The position numbers were made by a program, and so were the translations under genes. Below are positions 38,831 to 43,721 of a stretch of 43,721 nucleotides of DNA, piece after piece; positions within the stretch are counted from its first letter, which is position 1, and each line of letters opens with the position of its first letter. The stretch covers positions 1 to 43,721 of the forward strand of contig ONMZ01000012.1 of assembly GCA_900319075.1 (NCBI GenBank), written 5' to 3'. This stretch comes from an uncultured Eubacteriales bacterium. GTDB taxonomy: Bacteria; Bacillota; Clostridia; Oscillospirales; Ruminococcaceae. Under the pieces are notes generated by a model. The model was not told the origin of the DNA, did no database searches, and saw nothing but the letters and a program-made list of their open reading frames with translations.

Positions 38831-39370
38831 TCAGATCCCATGGATCCTCAGATAGGCTTTTATGATCGCCAGCTGGGTCTTTGAGTCGGGTAGCTTATTG
38901 TCCATCGCCATTTGAAATGCCTCTTTAAGGGGCATTTTTTTTACATCAAGAAACTCTCCCTCGTCAAGATGCTGCTGGGAAAATTTCAATCCCCTTGCCA
39001 GATACATATGTATCTTTTCCGTGTTATAGGCAACCGTAGGGTAGAGCACTCCCAGATATTCAAAGCTCTCCGCCTCCGCTCCTGCCTCTTCTTTCAGCTC
39101 ACGCCGTCCGCAGGTCTCCGGATCCTCTCCGTATTCAAGCTTGCCTGCGGGCAGCTCGGTAAGGACCTCTTTATAAGGATAGCGGAACTGCTGGACAAGG
39201 TAAACATTCTCCTGCTCGTCCAGCGCCACAACGCACACTCCCCCCGGGTGGCGCACCACCTCACGAAAGGTCTTGTACCCGTTGTCAAGCTCCACATCGT
39301 CACAGTAGAGCTGGACAACTTTTCCGTCATATACTTTTTTGGAGCTAACCGTTTTTTCTATTGAGTACAT
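38831..39370 (-). CDS. Nudix hydrolase, ADP-ribose pyrophosphatase type
   Basis: A 179-residue Nudix enzyme. The box G-x5-E-x7-R-E-U-x-E-E-x-G-U is complete: GKLEYGE, then seven residues, RELKEEAGA. ELPAGKLEYGEDP is typical of ADP-sugar pyrophosphatases (NudF-like). It would cleave ADP-ribose. The ATG follows the YfhO-type stop codon directly (TAAATG) with GGAGGAAG inside that gene, so translation is coupled. Confidence 0.92.
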   Translation of the reverse strand: MYSIEKTVSSKKVYDGKVVQLYCDDVELDNGYKTFREVVRHPGGVCVVALDEQENVYLVQQFRYPYKEVLTELPAGKLEYGEDPETCGRRELKEEAGAEAESFEYLGVLYPTVAYNTEKIHMYLARGLKFSQQHLDEGEFLDVKKMPLKEAFQMAMDNKLPDSKTQLAIIKAYLRIHGI

Positions 39371-42013
39371 TTATTCTTCCTCCGTTTTGTCAAGACTGTC
39401 AAGCTCTTTCATCTGGTCCTCATATTCCTCATCAGGCACATCTTCAAGAAGCTCGTCCTTGTCCGCCGCTTCAGGGTGATCGGTATCACTTGTTTCCTGT
39501 GCGCCTTCGTCATCAAAAGTATCTTCACCGGTGTCATCGTCCTCGCCGGCTCCGTCCTCATCAGCCTTTTCAGCCTTCTTCTTTTTTCCTGCAAAAAAGC
39601 CTGCTATGTCCTCACGTCTGAAGAACACCACGTAGGTCAGCCAGATAACTGCGCCTGTGCCGGTGATAACAAGTCCCTCGGTAAAGTATCTCATGCGGTA
39701 GGTGAAGTTTATTTCGTTTTCTCCCTTATCGCAGGCAACTGCACAAAGACCGAAGTCGACCTTTATGACCTCGGCATCCTTGCCGTTGACGGTAGCTTTC
39801 CAGCCCTTGTCGTAAGGCACGGAGAAAAACACCAGTTTTTTGTCGTTAAGGGTTATCTTTGCGTCAAAGCCATTTGTGGACTCCTTAAAATAAGAACAGC
39901 TCTGAGCACGTCTTTGCTCACAGTTTTCCGTATAAGCCGCAACGGTATAATCCGACGGTGTGAACACGGTATATTTTACATAGTCGGAATACTTCATCAC
40001 CGTATCTGCATCAAGCACCAGCGCCTTTGTGAGGGCAATTGATTTGTTTGAGTCGGTCATGCCCTTTATATCCTCTTTGCTGCAATAATAATCAAAGGCA
40101 AAGCCCATTGGGATATAGTTTTTATTCTCATAGATCCTGAATCCGTTTTGTCTGCCGGCAAAGCTGAATCCTATAAGGTTGCCGGTGTATTCCTGTGTGG
40201 CGCCCTTGGGAAGCTGGGACTGGTCAAAGTAATACTTTACCGACAAAAGGCTTCGCAGACCGTAAAGCTGTGTTTCGATCCTTGATGCAACGTCACGGGT
40301 CTGTCCCAGTTCGGTGTAAAATTCCATGATAGAGGTGTTGACCACGCTGTGGAAACAGCGCATAGAGGAAAGTCCCCAGAACATACACCAGTTATCCACG
40401 TCGGGAGAGGTATCTATCCTGTAAAAGCTGTTTGTGGGGTTGGTATATGAGCTTTGTTTTTCAAAAAGATCCATATCCATTTTTTCCGAGCCGTTGATGC
40501 CACGGGCGATATAGTCCTTTGGCGACTCGGTCTGCATAGAGCCGTAGGTCACACAGGTAAACATACAAACTCCCGCTGCAACGGCGGTAAGTATGCAGGC
40601 GGCACGCTTGAAGTTAAGGCGTATCCTTGCCAGCAGCTCCTCGCCGGTGGAGCTTCCCATAAGGTAGATAAGCACCGCAAGCAGTATAAGCATAATAATG
40701 GTCACAGCTGCCTGTATAAAATAAAACTCAGGGTATTTTGGCAGTCTGGCAAATACCAGCTTGCCGTTTTCGTCCTTGGGCAGAAGTCCGATGCCCAGGA
40801 TCACAACGTCCACCGCAAGCACAGGTATAAAGCCTTTTTTCAGATCGTCCTTTTTCTCTGCGATGACCTTTGCGGTAATAAGGCACATAAGCAGGATAGG
40901 CATATAATACCACCTTGCGTAGTAGGAGGCATTGAACATTACGAAGGAGCTGTTAAGTATAGGCACGCACGCCATTATCATGAATACATACACCGAGCGT
41001 GTGAGCCAATGCTTTTTCCTTGTGCGCATAAAGCCGATAACTCCCGCCATGGAGAACAAAGGCAGATATCCTGCCAAAGATGCCCACCTTGCACGGTCGG
41101 AGGCAAAGATATTTATTCTTGCAGGCATATCGTTGAGCATAAAGAACGCCTGGAAGATACGGGGGATACGGGTGGACTCGTTGTAGACCACCATATCCAG
41201 TCCCCAGAGCCTTTCGGTAAGCCTTGGGTTTTCCACAATATCCATACACGCCGGCAGGAACATAAAGGCTGCAAGGGCTATTCCGATAACAGCTTCAAAG
41301 ATAAGCCAGAAGAACTTTTTGAAGGTGATGCGAAACTCCTTATCGCCGCAGCGCAAAAAGAAATACACCACAAGGAAAACACACTCGCCGATAAAGAAAA
41401 AGTAGCTGTTTATGGCGTTTATTGCCATAGCAAGGGCAAAGCCGCCTTTTTTGTTGTCCACCACCAAGCGCTCAAAGCCTATAAGTATAAGGGGGAACAG
41501 AGCGGTGGCATCGTGGAAGTGGTTGAAAAAGACGTTGTAGATCTGAAATCCGGAGCAGCCGTAAAGAAGTCCGCCGATAAAGCAAGCCGACGGATCCTTG
41601 ACAAAGCGTCTTATATACGCATAGGCAAATACCGAAGCCACAGCGGTTTTAAGGGCAAGCAGCCAGGGTATCATATACGGTACAAAAGAGGACGGGAAAA
41701 GGGTAGTAAGCCAGAAAAACGGCGAACCCAGAAGATAGAAAGAGTATGACCCCACAAAGCTTGAGCCCAGATCGGTGCCCCAGTCCCAGCCCAGGTTGCC
41801 TGCCTGAACGGAATCATGGGCGTGCTGATAAAACATTATCTGCTGGGAGTTGAAGTCGCCGTAATAGGTAAAGATACCTCCGTTGAGTATCATTCTGGGC
41901 AAAAACGACAGCATCATTATCCCAAAGGATACGATAAACAGCAGCAGATATTTTTCCTTTTGTTTTTTTGCCGGGCTTTTAAGGAACCCCGGTCTGTCCA
42001 TAACAGCTTCCAT
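39371..42013 (-). CDS. YfhO-family multi-pass membrane protein
   Basis: An 880-residue protein of the YfhO type, with about 12-13 hydrophobic segments in the first 530 residues, a beta-rich extracytoplasmic part (about 540-780) and one more segment near 790. The segment LGSSFVGSYSFYLLGSPFFWL and CSGFQIYNVFFNHFHDATALFPLILIG-like sequence are typical. The C-terminal 80 residues are very acidic (Asp/Glu-rich). YfhO is needed for glycosylation of lipoteichoic acid in Bacillus and Listeria as I recall. The start is the ATG at 42013 with GAGGG upstream; the longer frame to 42139 has none. Confidence 0.85.
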   Translation of the reverse strand: MEAVMDRPGFLKSPAKKQKEKYLLLFIVSFGIMMLSFLPRMILNGGIFTYYGDFNSQQIMFYQHAHDSVQAGNLGWDWGTDLGSSFVGSYSFYLLGSPFFWLTTLFPSSFVPYMIPWLLALKTAVASVFAYAYIRRFVKDPSACFIGGLLYGCSGFQIYNVFFNHFHDATALFPLILIGFERLVVDNKKGGFALAMAINAINSYFFFIGECVFLVVYFFLRCGDKEFRITFKKFFWLIFEAVIGIALAAFMFLPACMDIVENPRLTERLWGLDMVVYNESTRIPRIFQAFFMLNDMPARINIFASDRARWASLAGYLPLFSMAGVIGFMRTRKKHWLTRSVYVFMIMACVPILNSSFVMFNASYYARWYYMPILLMCLITAKVIAEKKDDLKKGFIPVLAVDVVILGIGLLPKDENGKLVFARLPKYPEFYFIQAAVTIIMLILLAVLIYLMGSSTGEELLARIRLNFKRAACILTAVAAGVCMFTCVTYGSMQTESPKDYIARGINGSEKMDMDLFEKQSSYTNPTNSFYRIDTSPDVDNWCMFWGLSSMRCFHSVVNTSIMEFYTELGQTRDVASRIETQLYGLRSLLSVKYYFDQSQLPKGATQEYTGNLIGFSFAGRQNGFRIYENKNYIPMGFAFDYYCSKEDIKGMTDSNKSIALTKALVLDADTVMKYSDYVKYTVFTPSDYTVAAYTENCEQRRAQSCSYFKESTNGFDAKITLNDKKLVFFSVPYDKGWKATVNGKDAEVIKVDFGLCAVACDKGENEINFTYRMRYFTEGLVITGTGAVIWLTYVVFFRREDIAGFFAGKKKKAEKADEDGAGEDDDTGEDTFDDEGAQETSDTDHPEAADKDELLEDVPDEEYEDQMKELDSLDKTEEE

Positions 42014-42110
42014 TGCGATTTCCCTCTTTTTGAGTTTTTTACGATGCAGCCCCACCACCACCGCCTTACAAGGGCAGCGTTTTAAAACAAGGACCGCAAA
42101 ATCAAGATAT

Positions 42111-42139
42111 ATTATAACACAACTCCGAGGAATTTTCAA
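42111..42139 (-). promoter_or_regulatory. promoter of the YfhO-type gene
   Basis: TTGAAA (42139-42134), 17 bp, TATAAT (42116-42111), with extended TGT. It diverges from the mnmE promoter. Confidence 0.7.
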
Positions 42140-42177
42140 CAGTATTTGAACTTTTGCAAAACAAAAAAAGGCGATGC

Positions 42178-42206
42178 TTTACAAAAGACATTTATTATGG
42201 TATAAT
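42178..42206 (+). promoter_or_regulatory. mnmE promoter
   Basis: TTTACA (42178-42183), 17 bp, TATAAT (42201-42206), with extended TGG, 46 bp before the start codon. Confidence 0.7.
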
Positions 42207-42252
42207 ACATTGGTCAATAATATGTGTTAAAGTCAAAAAGGGGGAAGTTTTC

Positions 42253-43617
42253 GTGTCCACTATATGTGCGGTGTCAACACCTCTTGCACAGGGGGGCATC
42301 TCTGTTATACGCATAAGCGGAAAGGACGCTTTAAAGGTAGCCAAGGCTGTTTTCAGACCCTTGAGCTGCGGCGATGTGTCCTCTATGGCAGGGTACAGCT
42401 GCGCCTACGGTCAGATCGTTGACGGTCACAAAGCTGTGGACGACGGTGTGCTTACCGTTTTTCGTGCCCCCAGGTCTTATACAGGCGAGGATGTTTGCGA
42501 GATCTCCTGCCACGGCGGTATATACGTTACAAAAAGAGTGCTGCGGCTGTGCCTTGAAAACGGGGCGGAGCCTGCGGACAGGGGAGAGTTTACAAAGCGT
42601 GCCTTCTTAAACGGAAAGATGTCTCTGACCCAGGCTGAGGCGGTAATGGACACCATTTCCGCACAGGGGGAATACGCCCTTAACTCGGCGAACCTTGCAC
42701 GCAGCGGAAAGCTTTTTGAACAGATAAAGGCTCTTACGGACAAGCTTGTGGACATTCTCGGAGAGCTTGCGGCGTGGGTGGACTACCCGGAGGAGGATCT
42801 TCCTGCGGTGGAACAGACCGCTTTGGAAAAAAGCCTTGACGGGGGTGTCAGATCCCTTGACAGGATACTTGAAAATTACGACCGTGGACTTATATTCAAA
42901 AACGGCATCGACACCTGTATCGCCGGCAAGCCGAATGTGGGCAAATCGGCTATGATGAATATGCTTCTTGGCTTTGAAAGATCCATAGTCACCGATGTTG
43001 CAGGGACCACAAGAGATGTTGTGCAGGAAAGTGTCCGGCTGGGAAGGGTTATACTGAAGCTGTCCGACACCGCAGGGATACACGAAACCGCAGACAAGGT
43101 GGAAAAGCTCGGTGTGGAGCTTGCGAAAAAGCGGCTTGACAGCGCAATGCTTATACTGGCAGTGTTTGACTCGTCCCGTGAGCTTGACGCACAGGATCGG
43201 CAGCTGCTGGAATATATTTCGGGGCTTGATAAAAAACGGCTTTTGATCCTCAACAAGACCGATCTTGAATCGGCTGCGGACAAAGCACAGCTGGAGAAAT
43301 ACGGCAAGGTCATAGAGATATCCGCAAAGAACGGTCAGGGTATCGAAGATCTGCAAAGTGCGGTGGAGGAGCTTTTCGGCACCGCAGATTACGACCCGGG
43401 CAGCGATATTTTTGCAAACGAAAGACAGATGCACTGCGTCAGGACCGCACACCGCTACCTTACCGGCGCACTGGAAAGCCTCCGCTCGGGACAGACTCTG
43501 GACGCTGTTACGGTGATGATAGACTTTGCTGCAAACGCCCTTTTGGAGCTTACGGGAGAAAAGGCTACCGAAGCGGTGGTCAATAACGTATTCAGCAAGT
43601 TCTGTGTTGGAAAATAA
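42253..43617 (+). CDS. mnmE: tRNA uridine-5-carboxymethylaminomethyl(34) synthesis GTPase MnmE
   Basis: A 454-residue MnmE, which modifies U34 of tRNAs together with MnmG. The N-terminal THF-binding domain reads STPLAQGGISVIRISG and ISCHGG. The GTPase domain (about 210-380) has GKPNVGKSAMMNML, DVAGTTRDVV, DTAGI and NKTD. It ends in FCVGK with the essential Cys. The start is the GTG at 42253 with GGGGGAAG upstream; the longer frame to 42154 contains the promoter. mnmG is expected to the right of the window. Confidence 0.96.
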   Translation: MSTICAVSTPLAQGGISVIRISGKDALKVAKAVFRPLSCGDVSSMAGYSCAYGQIVDGHKAVDDGVLTVFRAPRSYTGEDVCEISCHGGIYVTKRVLRLCLENGAEPADRGEFTKRAFLNGKMSLTQAEAVMDTISAQGEYALNSANLARSGKLFEQIKALTDKLVDILGELAAWVDYPEEDLPAVEQTALEKSLDGGVRSLDRILENYDRGLIFKNGIDTCIAGKPNVGKSAMMNMLLGFERSIVTDVAGTTRDVVQESVRLGRVILKLSDTAGIHETADKVEKLGVELAKKRLDSAMLILAVFDSSRELDAQDRQLLEYISGLDKKRLLILNKTDLESAADKAQLEKYGKVIEISAKNGQGIEDLQSAVEELFGTADYDPGSDIFANERQMHCVRTAHRYLTGALESLRSGQTLDAVTVMIDFAANALLELTGEKATEAVVNNVFSKFCVGK

Positions 43618-43659
43618 TCCGATAAATCGGAATTTACCGCAGCACCCTTGCGGAGTAAT

Positions 43660-43694
43660 CGGGGAAAACCCTTTTGAAAAAGGGTTATTCCCCG
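43660..43694. repeat. long imperfect hairpin downstream of mnmE
   Basis: CGGGGAA (43660-43666) pairs with TTCCCCG (43688-43694), and the inner AACCCTTTT and AAAGGGTT also pair. It is followed by ACCCCTTTCC and ends in CTTTTAATG. It could be a terminator or a dispersed repeat. A small CCGAT/ATCGG hairpin precedes it at about 43619-43630. The window ends here. Confidence 0.5.
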
Positions 43695-43721
43695 AACCCC
43701 TTTCCTAAAACTTTTAATGAT

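Noticed and set aside
40454-41749. Plus-strand open frame of 431 codons
   Set aside because: It is antisense to the YfhO-type gene, rich in His, Lys and Cys with no domain, and has no start signals.
1-43721. CRISPR arrays, rRNA genes and insertion sequences
   Set aside because: No regularly spaced repeats, rRNA-like sequence or transposase gene were seen in the window.

Overview
The window looks like a chromosomal segment of a low-to-mid GC Firmicute of the Ruminococcus/Oscillospiraceae type. Evidence: consensus sigma-A promoters and AGGAGG ribosome binding sites throughout, a surface-lipoprotein GH5 cellulase with Thr/Lys/Ala and Asn/Gly linkers, a DUF6472-like small Cys protein, DUF4364- and YfhO-type genes typical of clostridia, and a parA-parB-noc-mnmE neighbourhood like that found near the replication origin in Firmicutes. 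Species cannot be fixed from the sequence alone.

Layout. 1-2100: the AT-rich end of an integrated mobile element (RemA-like small protein, excisionase-like protein, tyrosine integrase) abutting the 3' end of tRNA-Ser(GGA). 2200-6500: DUF6472 protein, MarR regulator, two cation/proton antiporters (NhaC and CPA2) and an ABM-domain protein. 6570-9650: hpt, GH5 cellulase, EamA transporter. 9670-16110: cofactor genes, with an ECF S component (probably pantothenate), coaX and nadA leftward, and coaBC, cca, vanZ-like and mtnN rightward. 16110-16570: a self-contained unit with its own promoter and terminator that encodes only two tiny peptides. 16570-19060: ATPase-like protein and an EAL phosphodiesterase. 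19060-25830: a leftward shikimate operon (aroF, aroB, GNAT, DUF3592-like, aroA, aroC, DUF4364-like) preceded by a candidate attenuator whose leader peptide is packed with Phe/Tyr/Trp codons. 25830-33750: hflX, a SpoIIQ-like M23 protein, an L,D-transpeptidase, purC, an Rrf2 regulator, a ZIP transporter and small proteins. 33900-37030: parB, parA and noc with three identical parS palindromes. 37270-43617: CAP-domain secreted protein, Nudix hydrolase, YfhO-type membrane protein and mnmE.

How it fits together. ParA, ParB and Noc with clustered parS form the chromosome segregation and nucleoid occlusion module. The panT/coaX/coaBC genes, on both sides of a shared divergent promoter region, cover vitamin uptake and the first steps of CoA synthesis. 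The aro genes cover DAHP to chorismate except aroD, aroE and aroK, which are not in the window. Among regulatory sites, the aromatic-rich leader before aroF, the structured leader before panT, the perfect palindrome before the ZIP gene and the large inverted repeat before the micropeptide unit are the least expected. All functional calls are from reading motifs by eye; no database search was run.
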